Positions 7,061 to 13,858 of a DNA stretch of 14,936 nucleotides are shown here, piece after piece; within the stretch, counting starts at the first letter, position 1, and every line of letters starts with the position of its first letter. Made by a program: the position numbers and the translations under genes. Location of the stretch: the NCBI GenBank assembly GCA_012962735.1, contig DTXA01000296.1, positions 1 to 14,936 of the forward strand, in the 5' to 3' direction. The stretch is from Candidatus Latescibacterota bacterium. GTDB taxonomy: Bacteria; Latescibacterota; 4484-107; B68-G9. The notes beneath the pieces are model-generated. The model saw only the letters and a program-made list of their open reading frames with translations. It was not told the origin of the DNA and did no database searches.

Positions 7061-7471
7061 ATGCGGAACATCCTCTGGATCACGGCTGTAGCGGCTTTGG
7101 TCATAGGATGTGGCGGGGGAGGGAGCACAGGCCCTAAGATCAAGCAGGACGGCAGGATCTATGTGGAAAACGCTTGGAGGGAGGACGACCCGATCTACGG
7201 ACCTTGGATACAGGCCCGAGTGAAACAGATAGGCGACAGGATACTGGATACCGAGCTGAAGCCCATACCTTACGGGAAGGGCCCGATAGAGATCACGACC
7301 GAGGTCATCCCCGGGGGGGACACGGCCGTGGTCCACATCCGCACGATCCGGTGGCGCACCTTGGACTGGGACCTGCCGTTCGAGATAGACGGCAGCTTCA
7401 TCATCCGGGTCACCGGGATGGTGCCCGACGCCCACGACCTCCGCTACGACGTGCGCTCGTACGGCCGTTAA
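7061..7471 (+). CDS. Small putative lipoprotein of unknown function
   Basis: I do not recognise the mature part of this 136-residue protein. The N-terminus is a lipoprotein signal: a hydrophobic stretch (about 4-16) ending in a VIGC lipobox with Cys17 as the lipidation site, followed by a flexible Gly/Ser linker. The mature domain alternates charged and hydrophobic residues (for example IEITTEVI, VVHIRTIRW, FIIRVTGMV), as expected for a small beta-sandwich. Gly18 at position +2 gives no inner-membrane retention signal, so a cell-surface or outer-membrane location is plausible but inferred. The ATG at 7061 is preferred over the in-frame ATG at 7055 because GGAGG at 7049-7053 is then 7 nt away. 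It is the last gene of the co-directional run. Confidence 0.75.
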   Translation: MRNILWITAVAALVIGCGGGGSTGPKIKQDGRIYVENAWREDDPIYGPWIQARVKQIGDRILDTELKPIPYGKGPIEITTEVIPGGDTAVVHIRTIRWRTLDWDLPFEIDGSFIIRVTGMVPDAHDLRYDVRSYGR

Positions 7472-7612
7472 CCTCCAGAGCGCAGTATATCGTCGACACC
7501 TGCCATATACCCGCGAAGGCCGGGGTAGCCTCCACGGGTATAAGGTTGGACATCAAGTACGATGAGGAAAGTTCGGCTATCCCACTGCCTCCAGGGCTGG
7601 GCGCCATGTAGC
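7472..7612. other. Convergent intergenic spacer
   Basis: This 141-bp stretch separates the lipoprotein gene (+) from the membrane-protein gene (-). Its only notable content is the two-tier inverted repeat at 7506-7542. An open frame crosses it on the + strand and ends at 7611, but it has no start of its own and mostly overlaps the lipoprotein gene out of frame, so I do not call it. Confidence 0.6.
7506..7542. repeat. Two-tier inverted repeat (possible bidirectional terminator or REP-like element)
   Basis: Perfect 8-bp outer arms TATACCCG (7506-7513) and CGGGTATA (7535-7542) enclose a perfect inner 4-bp stem AGGC (7517-7520) / GCCT (7528-7531). The two stems are separated by 3 nt on each side, and the inner loop is 7 nt. 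It starts 35 nt after the lipoprotein stop, in a convergent gap, which fits a shared terminator. Neither side has a T-run, so it is not a classical intrinsic terminator. The CCCGCGAAGGC core also resembles dispersed palindromes found in other bacteria. Confidence 0.5.
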
Positions 7613-7993
7613 TTATGAAATCACCAAAACCTGCACCAGGATGGTCGGCCAGAAGGCCACTTTCAGTCCCATCGCCCTGGCTACCATATAGCCGATGAAG
7701 AACTTATTGAAGTACAATATCCCCGTGATGAGGATAGAGTAAAGTACCACCCTGGTCCTGCGCAGAAGAAACAAGTCTAGGTATCCCTTGACTGGGGCGA
7801 AGACGCCGAGGAAAGGACTACGAAAGAGGAAACCCAGGTGGATGTAGCGAAGATAGGAGAGACTTTCATATGCCCCTAAGTCACTGTTTAATGACATAAG
7901 ACCAAATCCTGTCGAGGTGGAAGCTGCGAAGAGCACCACATCCCTCCGCAGGGAGGTCCTCCTAAGCTGCCTGCGTATGGCCTCTTCCGTCAA
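7613..7993 (-). CDS. Hypothetical membrane protein
   Basis: I do not recognise this protein. The C-terminal half is hydrophobic, with a likely membrane helix around VVLYSILITGILYF and another around AFWPTILVQVLVI, joined by a short basic loop; the N-terminal part has weaker hydrophobic stretches. It follows the phosphodiesterase gene in the same direction and overlaps its 3' end by 32 nt if the TTG at 7993 is used. That start has no ribosome-binding site. A GTG at 7936 with GGAGGG at 7942-7947 (5 nt away) is a better-supported alternative and would give a shorter protein of about 107 residues. Overlap and direction suggest co-transcription with the phosphodiesterase. It could be a fragment of a longer membrane protein. 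Confidence 0.55.
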   Translation of the reverse strand: MTEEAIRRQLRRTSLRRDVVLFAASTSTGFGLMSLNSDLGAYESLSYLRYIHLGFLFRSPFLGVFAPVKGYLDLFLLRRTRVVLYSILITGILYFNKFFIGYMVARAMGLKVAFWPTILVQVLVIS

Positions 7994-9392
7994 CTGTGGT
8001 TTTATATATATCTCTAAGCGGCCTTTCTTGTTTATCTAACACAAGCTGACCGAGAACTTTCCCGGTGAGCTTCAGTACCCAGGGAAATAGGTCCACTGTG
8101 CGCAGGGGCTCCGGGGGAAGGGAGGCGTTGGCCAGCACGGGTACGATCATCTGTCCCCGGACGAGTGCCCCGTGGGTGGCACGATGCTCCGGGAATTCCC
8201 ACCGTGCCCTCAGGTCGTAACCTGCCCGGGCGCTCACCACTATGTCCCCTGTGCGCTCGGCGAGGAAAAGCTGCAGGAGTTGTAAGGGGGCGTCCGGATG
8301 GTCTCCCTCGTAGGTGTGTTCTAAGGCCTCCCTCAGGGAGAAGGCTCCAGGTTTCCCTATACCCAGAGGGTCTTCTCCCTCGAACTCGTAACGGATGCCA
8401 TCCCCCTCGGAGAGGAAGCGGGCTCGGCCCTCCCGGCCGAGGACCAAGATGGCCTCCCCCTGGTCTTGACATGCCAGGAAATCCACCCCACCTAAGGCCA
8501 GGAGGTCCTCCACAGCACGGAGGCCTCGGATGTCCTCCCAGAAAGCCCGTCCTCTCCATGTGCCGTTCTTTAGATAGATGTGGCTCATACCGTTGCCCGA
8601 CACCATCTCCGCCGAGGCCGCCCCGGGTTTAAACACCAGAGGGTAGTAAAGACACCGGAACCGCTCCTGAAGGAAGTGGGCCAGATCTATATGAGTATGG
8701 GTGGGGGTGAGGCCGTGGTCGGATACTACGAGGATCAGTGTCCTATCGAGGTCCCCCCTCCTCTGAAGGGCCTCCCACATCGCCCCCAAGGCTATGTCGA
8801 AGTTGCGGTAGGATTCCAGGACCTTCGGGTGGACGGGGTGGTATAGGTGGGAGAAACCATCCACGGAGGGGAACACGGCGAACAGGAAGTCGGAATCCGA
8901 ACTTGCCCACTGGACCAGCTTCCGGGCGAATATGTGGTCCAGGGGCCTCCAATCGTGCAGGAAGTGGGAATACGGATACACGAGGCGGCGGCTCCATCGG
9001 GTGCGGTTCCCCCGACGAGGCAACCCCTTGGTTATCAGACTGAAGACGGCCCAGGGTCTGTGGAAGTGTTCGAACAGGGTCTTAACCGGTATATCCCGGT
9101 CGAAGAAGATCGCCTCATGACCCATGTAGCTCCTGCGGGCGTGGGGGTGGAGGAGGCCGCGGGCGAGGACCTCCTTGGAAAGCCACCGGATGCCGGGGAT
9201 GTTCAAAGGGCCCGGAAAGCGTCCGGTGAGGAGGGGGAGGTACGCCGGACCTGTGGTGGACGGGAACACCGTGACCGCCCTGCGCAGGTGTAGCCTTCCG
9301 AGGTAGGGCAACCTTCCACCGGCTATGAGCTTGGAGAGGACGTCGTACCGAGCGCCATCTACGAGCAGGAGGGCTGTCCGACAGTAGCTCAT
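7962..9392 (-). CDS. Alkaline-phosphatase-superfamily phosphodiesterase (type I PDE / nucleotide pyrophosphatase-like)
   Basis: This 476-residue enzyme belongs to the NPP/phosphodiesterase branch of the alkaline phosphatase superfamily, which uses two zinc-type metals and a Thr/Ser nucleophile to cut phosphate esters. With Met at 9392 as residue 1, the metal ligands and nucleophile are all visible: Asp12 in LLVDGAR, Thr47 in FPSTTGP (nucleophile), Asp178 and His182 in SVDGFSH, Asp225-His226 in VSDHG, and His407 in ATHGAL. No signal peptide or anchor is seen, so a cytoplasmic location is likely; the substrate cannot be inferred. An ATG at 9413 would add seven residues, but the promoter at 9400-9429 predicts a transcript starting at about 9393, which favours 9392. 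It is divergent from the GH78-like gene. Confidence 0.9.
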   Translation of the reverse strand: MSYCRTALLLVDGARYDVLSKLIAGGRLPYLGRLHLRRAVTVFPSTTGPAYLPLLTGRFPGPLNIPGIRWLSKEVLARGLLHPHARRSYMGHEAIFFDRDIPVKTLFEHFHRPWAVFSLITKGLPRRGNRTRWSRRLVYPYSHFLHDWRPLDHIFARKLVQWASSDSDFLFAVFPSVDGFSHLYHPVHPKVLESYRNFDIALGAMWEALQRRGDLDRTLILVVSDHGLTPTHTHIDLAHFLQERFRCLYYPLVFKPGAASAEMVSGNGMSHIYLKNGTWRGRAFWEDIRGLRAVEDLLALGGVDFLACQDQGEAILVLGREGRARFLSEGDGIRYEFEGEDPLGIGKPGAFSLREALEHTYEGDHPDAPLQLLQLFLAERTGDIVVSARAGYDLRARWEFPEHRATHGALVRGQMIVPVLANASLPPEPLRTVDLFPWVLKLTGKVLGQLVLDKQERPLRDIYKTTVDGRGHTQAA

Positions 9393-9402
9393 CGCCGATA
9401 AT
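9374..9402 (+). promoter_or_regulatory. Candidate promoter for the GH78-like gene
   Basis: GATAAT (9397-9402) matches the -10 consensus at 5 of 6 bases. The best -35 at 17 bp is the weak CTGTCC (9374-9379, 3 of 6). It overlaps the phosphodiesterase -10 and start codon, so the two divergent promoters may compete. Only the -10 is persuasive. Confidence 0.3.
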
Positions 9403-9429
9403 ATAAGTCCCATAATGGAGGTTTGTCAA
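9400..9429 (-). promoter_or_regulatory. Sigma70-type promoter of the phosphodiesterase gene, apparently leaderless
   Basis: On the - strand a perfect -35 TTGACA (9429-9424) is followed after 18 bp by TATATT (9405-9400), a 5/6 match to the -10 consensus. The expected start point is about 9393, one base before the ATG at 9392. There is no ribosome-binding site in front of either candidate ATG, which agrees with leaderless translation. Confidence 0.65.
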
Positions 9430-9430
9430 C

Positions 9431-9435
9431 AGGAG
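9431..9435 (+). promoter_or_regulatory. Ribosome-binding site that decides the GH78-like start
   Basis: AGGAG lies 6 nt before the ATG at 9442. The upstream in-frame ATGs at 9415 and 9436 have no suitably placed site. Confidence 0.65.
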
Positions 9436-9441
9436 ATGGGT

Positions 9442-12237
9442 ATGCAGTGGAAAGCCCAGTGGATATGGTCCCAGGGGACGGAGCGGCCCAGGAACTTCTA
9501 CCTGTACTTCCGGAAGGCTTTCACGGTCCCGGGCCAGGTGGCAGCTGCCGCCGCCTACTGCACTGCCGACAGCCGGTATATGCTCTTCGTGAACGGTCGA
9601 TACCTCGGCAGGGGGCCAGCCCGAAGCACCCCCTCCTGGCAGAGCTACGATATGTACAACCTCGCCCCATACCTCTCTAAGGGCAAGAACGTGGTCTGGG
9701 CTGTGGTGCACTATTTCGGCGAGGGCACGTTCAGCTACATGCCGGTCCGAGGGGGGTTCCTGTTTCAGTTGGAGGGGAGGACCATGACCGGGAAGGTATT
9801 TGAGGTCTGCTCGGGTCGCTCCTGGGAGGTCAGAAGGGCGGACGCCTGGGACCCGCGCAGCTCTAGAATGGCCCCTCGGTTGGGGTTCTGCGAGGAGTAC
9901 GACGCCCGGAGGGAGCCAGAACTTCCGGGGGATGGTTGGGAGAGGGCGGTGGTGGTGGGGCCGGCCGAGGCCGGTCCCTGGGGACGCCTGGAGCCTCGGA
10001 GGATACCCCTACCTATGGAGGCCTTCCTTGCACCCCAAGCGGTCCTCGCGGTGGGCCGATGCCTCCCTCCTAAGGCCCGGTCCTTCTCCTTCGACTTGGA
10101 GGAACGCTTCCCGGTCCAGGATGCGGTGGCGTACCTGGCCACCTATCTCTGGTCCCCTGGGCAACAGGAGGTGACCCTCTCCCTGGGGAGCAGTGGGGGG
10201 GTGAAGGTGTGGGTGGACGGCGAGGAAGTGCTATCCTACCACCGGCACGGCCGGGCTGAGCCGGGAGGACACAAGGTACGAGTGTTCCTGGAGGAGGGCT
10301 GGCACACTCTTCTGCTCAAGAGCGACCACAGTGCCGGGGAATGGAAGGTTTACTTCGAGGCGGAGGGGGAGGTAGCGTTCTCCGCTGTGCAGGACCTGGG
10401 ATGCGGCCCATCTTGGATGGCCATCGGACCTTTCGAAAACGAGATGGTGGGGGACGAATGCGTCGGATTTTCGACCCCCTATCCCCCCGAACGAAGCTGG
10501 GACCTCGGGGTCGTCTGTCCCGGAAAGGGGGGTGAGGTCCGGTGGACCCCCTGGGAGAGCGTGGCCGAGCGGATGGCTTGGGAGGAACTCGAGCCCGTGG
10601 AACTTCCCGAGGACCCAGGAGCCTTGACAGAGGGGAGGGAGATGGTGATTCCTCCCGGAGAGCCCACCTGCGTCGTCCTGGACTTCGGGAGGGAGGTGGT
10701 GGGATACCCCAGGATCGCCTTAGACGCCCCGGAGGGGGTGGTGGTCGATATGGGCTACAGCGAGGCGTTGGAGGGGGGGCGCGTCCTCCCCGACTGCGGC
10801 GGGACGTCCTATGCGGACCGGTACATAGCCCGGGAGGGAGCCCAAGAATGGGAGACCTTCGGGCTTAGAAGGTTCCGGTATCTTCAGCTTACCTTCCGGA
10901 GGGCGAGGGGCCCGATCAGGGTCCGGGAGGTAGGAGTGAACTTCTCCACCTATCCCGTGCGGGAGCTTGGGAGCTTTCGGTGCTCCGACGAACTTTTAAA
11001 CCGCATCTGGGACGTGGGGCGGTACACCGTGCAGCTCTGTATGCACGACGCTTACGAGGACGACCCCAGAACACAGGCCCAGCGGTGGGAGGACGTCAGG
11101 GTGGAGGCCCTGGTGAACTACTACGCCTTCGGGGACCACAAGCTCATAGCCCGAGGCCTGCACCAGATCGCCCGTTCCCAGCGGGAGGATGGGATGGTGG
11201 CTGGGATATACCCCGCCGACCTCCCCGAGAAATGGTTCCCCACCTTCGCAATGCTCTGGGTCGTATCTCTATGGGAGTACGCCCTTTACAGCGGAAACTT
11301 GGAGCCGGTGCGGGAGCTCTATCCCCATGTGGAGCGACTTCTGGAGGGGATGAGGCGATACGAAGGGGACAAGGGACTGCTGGAAGGGGTGCCGGAGGCG
11401 GACGTAAGCCCAGGAGCCCTGAACATGGCCTACGCCGGGGCGTTGAAGGCCGCCTCCGAGGTGGCACGGGGGTTAGGGCACGAGGACGGATATGCTAAAT
11501 ACATCGGCCGGTGGCACGCCATCAGGACGGCTTGTAGGATGCACCTGTACGACGGGGGCCAGAGGGTCTACACCGACGCTCCCGGGGCGCGGGAGGTCGG
11601 TCGGCAGGTGAACCTCCTGGCCGCGTACTTCGGCGTGGCCCCGCAGGAAGAACGGATGTCTCTCCTGCGCTATGTCTTGGACGAAGGGCTCCAGGCCAAA
11701 ACTCCGCGCTTCCTCTCGCACGTGGTGGAGGCCCTGTTCCGAGTCGGAGAAGAGGGGCTCGCCTTAGAGCTCATCCGGAGACATTGGGGGGGGATGCTGA
11801 AGGCTGGGGCCACGACCTGGTGGGGGGATTGGGAAGGGAGGGGGTCCCGGTGCCGGGGGGGGTCTTCGGGCCCCACCTATCTGCTCTCCGCCGAGGTCCT
11901 GGGGGCCCGTCCATATGAGCCTGGATGGAGGAAGTTCTGGATCCGACCACGTCCTGCAGGCCTGGAGTGGGCCGAGGGGGAGGTGCCCACGCCGATGGGG
12001 ACCATATCCCTGTCCTGGAGGCAGGAGGATGGGGGTTTCCATCTGAGCTTAGAGGCCCCTTCAGGGTGCACAGTCGAGGTGGGCCTCCCGACCAGGGGCC
12101 CAACCGCTCGGCTTCTCTGGAACGAAGCTGTCGTATGGAACCCCCGTGGAAGGGTGAAGCGGGTCTGGAAGGGAGAGGGGTGCATATGGTGCGCTTTGGA
12201 ACCGGAGGGGATGGAAAACTTATCGGTGGAGGGATGA
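9442..12237 (+). CDS. GH78 (alpha-L-rhamnosidase)-like protein with altered catalytic motifs
   Basis: The 931-residue product has the architecture of bacterial alpha-L-rhamnosidases. The N-terminus MQWKAQWIW starts a beta-sandwich domain with the VNGRYLGRGP motif; further sandwich domains follow to about residue 510, with an (alpha/alpha)6 barrel from about 515 to 840 and a C-terminal beta domain. The usual GH78 motif DCPxREx3WxGD is here DDPRTQAQRWED (540-551), without the RE pair. The usual GATTxWExW, whose Glu is the general base, is here GATTWWGDW (789-797) with Gly795 in that place. The frame is intact throughout, so this is substitution and not decay. The fold is confident; rhamnosidase activity is doubtful. 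No signal peptide is seen, so it should be cytoplasmic. The start is set by AGGAG at 9431-9435. Its 3' end overlaps the convergent aldolase gene by 18 bp. Confidence 0.87.
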   Translation: MQWKAQWIWSQGTERPRNFYLYFRKAFTVPGQVAAAAAYCTADSRYMLFVNGRYLGRGPARSTPSWQSYDMYNLAPYLSKGKNVVWAVVHYFGEGTFSYMPVRGGFLFQLEGRTMTGKVFEVCSGRSWEVRRADAWDPRSSRMAPRLGFCEEYDARREPELPGDGWERAVVVGPAEAGPWGRLEPRRIPLPMEAFLAPQAVLAVGRCLPPKARSFSFDLEERFPVQDAVAYLATYLWSPGQQEVTLSLGSSGGVKVWVDGEEVLSYHRHGRAEPGGHKVRVFLEEGWHTLLLKSDHSAGEWKVYFEAEGEVAFSAVQDLGCGPSWMAIGPFENEMVGDECVGFSTPYPPERSWDLGVVCPGKGGEVRWTPWESVAERMAWEELEPVELPEDPGALTEGREMVIPPGEPTCVVLDFGREVVGYPRIALDAPEGVVVDMGYSEALEGGRVLPDCGGTSYADRYIAREGAQEWETFGLRRFRYLQLTFRRARGPIRVREVGVNFSTYPVRELGSFRCSDELLNRIWDVGRYTVQLCMHDAYEDDPRTQAQRWEDVRVEALVNYYAFGDHKLIARGLHQIARSQREDGMVAGIYPADLPEKWFPTFAMLWVVSLWEYALYSGNLEPVRELYPHVERLLEGMRRYEGDKGLLEGVPEADVSPGALNMAYAGALKAASEVARGLGHEDGYAKYIGRWHAIRTACRMHLYDGGQRVYTDAPGAREVGRQVNLLAAYFGVAPQEERMSLLRYVLDEGLQAKTPRFLSHVVEALFRVGEEGLALELIRRHWGGMLKAGATTWWGDWEGRGSRCRGGSSGPTYLLSAEVLGARPYEPGWRKFWIRPRPAGLEWAEGEVPTPMGTISLSWRQEDGGFHLSLEAPSGCTVEVGLPTRGPTARLLWNEAVVWNPRGRVKRVWKGEGCIWCALEPEGMENLSVEG

Positions 12238-13080
12238 GCTAGCCCTCTGCACCTGAGACAGCAACCCTTGAGCGCAGTTGATCATATGTGCCACGTCCAC
12301 TCCCATCGCCACATACCTAAATCCCCTCCGGAACTCCCTGTTCACCTTCTCCGGATCGGACGCAAGGGTGCCGGCGACTACTCCGTGCTCGGCACAGGTT
12401 CGGGCGACCCGATCCATGGCCTCCTGCACTCTTGGGTGCTCGAGCTGACCGAGGATTCCCATGGAGCCCGAAAGGTCGAACGGGCCGACGAATATGACAT
12501 CTATGCCCTCTACGCCGGCGATCTCGTCCACAGCCTCAAGACCTGCAGGGTCTTCGATCTGCACGATCACCATAATCTCTTCGTTGGCTCGTCGCAGATA
12601 GGCGTCCAGCTCGAGCCCATAGCGCTGCGCTCTGGAAATCCCCGCTCCACGGATTCCCTGTGGGGGATATTTACAGGCACATACAGCTTTCTCTGCCTCC
12701 TCCGCCGAGGAGACCATCGGCACGATGATGCCGTGGGGGCCTGTATCGAGCGCACGTTTGATGAGCGCTGGGTCGTTCCATGCCACTCGGATCAAAGGAG
12801 TTGCATGAGTTCCCTCTATGGCGGCGATCATGGTCTGAGCGGTCTCGAGCCCGGTCGGTCCGTGCTCCAGGTCCAACCAGAGAAAGTCGAAGCCCACCCT
12901 CGCCAGTAACTCCGCCACCGTCGGGCTGGGGATTGTCACGACGATGCCCACTACATAATCGCCCTGTGCAAGCTGTAGCTTTAGGCGGTTGCTGCGGACG
13001 CCTAAGCCATCCACGCCGACGTATGTTCTAAGCGCCTGCGCGACAGCCTGGGCGATCCTCGCCTCGAGCGAATCCGTCAT
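12220..13080 (-). CDS. HpcH/HpaI family (class II) aldolase
   Basis: This metal-dependent aldolase family cleaves 2-keto-hydroxy acids to pyruvate plus an aldehyde; members include HpaI and the 2-keto-3-deoxy-L-rhamnonate aldolase RhmA. The 286-residue product shows the family's key residues: His73 in DLEHGP (base), Arg98 in IRVAWND (pyruvate binding), Glu176 in VQIEDP and Asp202 in GPFDLS (metal ligands), plus the PPQGIRG loop. About 28 N-terminal residues before SNRLK are extra compared with typical members. The start is firm: ATG with GGAGG at 13086-13090, and no later start precedes the core. It lies 22 nt after the ABC ATPase gene in the same operon. The substrate is not certain; the neighbouring rhamnosidase-like gene makes a deoxy-sugar acid tempting. 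Confidence 0.9.
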   Translation of the reverse strand: MTDSLEARIAQAVAQALRTYVGVDGLGVRSNRLKLQLAQGDYVVGIVVTIPSPTVAELLARVGFDFLWLDLEHGPTGLETAQTMIAAIEGTHATPLIRVAWNDPALIKRALDTGPHGIIVPMVSSAEEAEKAVCACKYPPQGIRGAGISRAQRYGLELDAYLRRANEEIMVIVQIEDPAGLEAVDEIAGVEGIDVIFVGPFDLSGSMGILGQLEHPRVQEAMDRVARTCAEHGVVAGTLASDPEKVNREFRRGFRYVAMGVDVAHMINCAQGLLSQVQRASSSLHR

Positions 13081-13102
13081 TCTATCCTCCTGTACGTAAG
13101 GT

Positions 13103-13858
13103 CTAATGTCCCCTCAACACCCTATGCGGCACACCGTGGGCTATCATCTCGACCGGACAGCAGTATACGGCCTCGAGGTCTTCCGCCCTTATCTCCTTGG
13201 AATCGTGGTAGAAGAGCTTCCTGTTCAAGCATGCTATCTTATCGACGTAGACGGACACTACGCTTATGTCGTGGGAGACCATCACTATAGCCATCTTCTG
13301 CTTCAGGCTCCCCAGGACCTCGTAAAATTCCGTCTGCATCGGCACATCTATGCTTGTGGTCGGCTCGTCTAAGAGCAGCAACTTCGGCTCTGTCGCCAGC
13401 GCCCTGGCCAACAGGACCCTCTGCTGTTGTCCCCTGGAAAGCTTCCCTATCTGCCTGTCCCTGTAATCCAGCATCCCCACGACCTCTAAGGCCTTCCAGG
13501 TTACCTCTTCATCCTCCTCGTCGTAATTTCTAAAGGGCCCTCTACGCCCGTACCTCCCCATCAATACCACATCCCGGACGCTTATCGGGAAATCCGGGTC
13601 GAAATTGTAGTACTGGGGGACGTATCCGATGGACTTCCTGGCCTTCTCCGGCGAGCTGCCGAATATCCTTACCTTTCCCCTGCTCGGCCTGACCAGCCCG
13701 AGGACCACCTTCAATAGAGTCGTCTTTCCCCCGCCGTTTGGACCTATTATCGCCAGGAAATCGTCCTGGTATATGGACAGATCTATACCTTCCAGTACGG
13801 CTATGCCCTCGTAGTGCACCCAGACGTCTTTTAGACTTACTATCTCCTCGGAGCTCAT
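13103..13858 (-). CDS. znuC: ABC transporter ATP-binding protein, ZnuC/TroB type
   Basis: This is the ATPase subunit that powers import of zinc or a related metal. The 251-residue protein has Walker A GPNGGGKTT (Lys45), Q-loop Gln82 in YVPQ, signature LSRGQ (140-144, Arg where Gly is commonest), Walker B LLLLDEP with Asp164-Glu165, and the switch His196 in VSHD. Sequence style (YVPQYYNFDPDFPISVRDVV) is that of the ZnuC/MntB/TroB group. The ATG overlaps the znuA stop as ATGA, so the two are coupled. The expected membrane permease gene (znuB) does not follow; the next gene is the aldolase. A CxxC-like VYCCPVE near the C-terminus is unusual but unexplained. Confidence 0.9.
   Translation of the reverse strand: MSSEEIVSLKDVWVHYEGIAVLEGIDLSIYQDDFLAIIGPNGGGKTTLLKVVLGLVRPSRGKVRIFGSSPEKARKSIGYVPQYYNFDPDFPISVRDVVLMGRYGRRGPFRNYDEEDEEVTWKALEVVGMLDYRDRQIGKLSRGQQQRVLLARALATEPKLLLLDEPTTSIDVPMQTEFYEVLGSLKQKMAIVMVSHDISVVSVYVDKIACLNRKLFYHDSKEIRAEDLEAVYCCPVEMIAHGVPHRVLRGH

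Noticed and set aside
7174..7611. Open frame on the + strand across the end of the lipoprotein gene and the convergent spacer
   Set aside because: Most of it overlaps the lipoprotein gene in another frame and gives a Arg/Pro/His-rich product typical of shadow frames in GC-rich DNA; the unique tail has no start and runs through the inverted repeat. A frameshifted lipoprotein end is possible but unsupported.
9415..9441. ATG at 9415 or 9436 as start of the GH78-like protein
   Set aside because: Neither has a suitably placed ribosome-binding site, while AGGAG sits 6 nt before 9442 and family homology begins there.
10626..10631. TTGACA inside the GH78-like coding region, considered as an internal promoter
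   Set aside because: No -10 element lies at a suitable distance in this GC-rich stretch.
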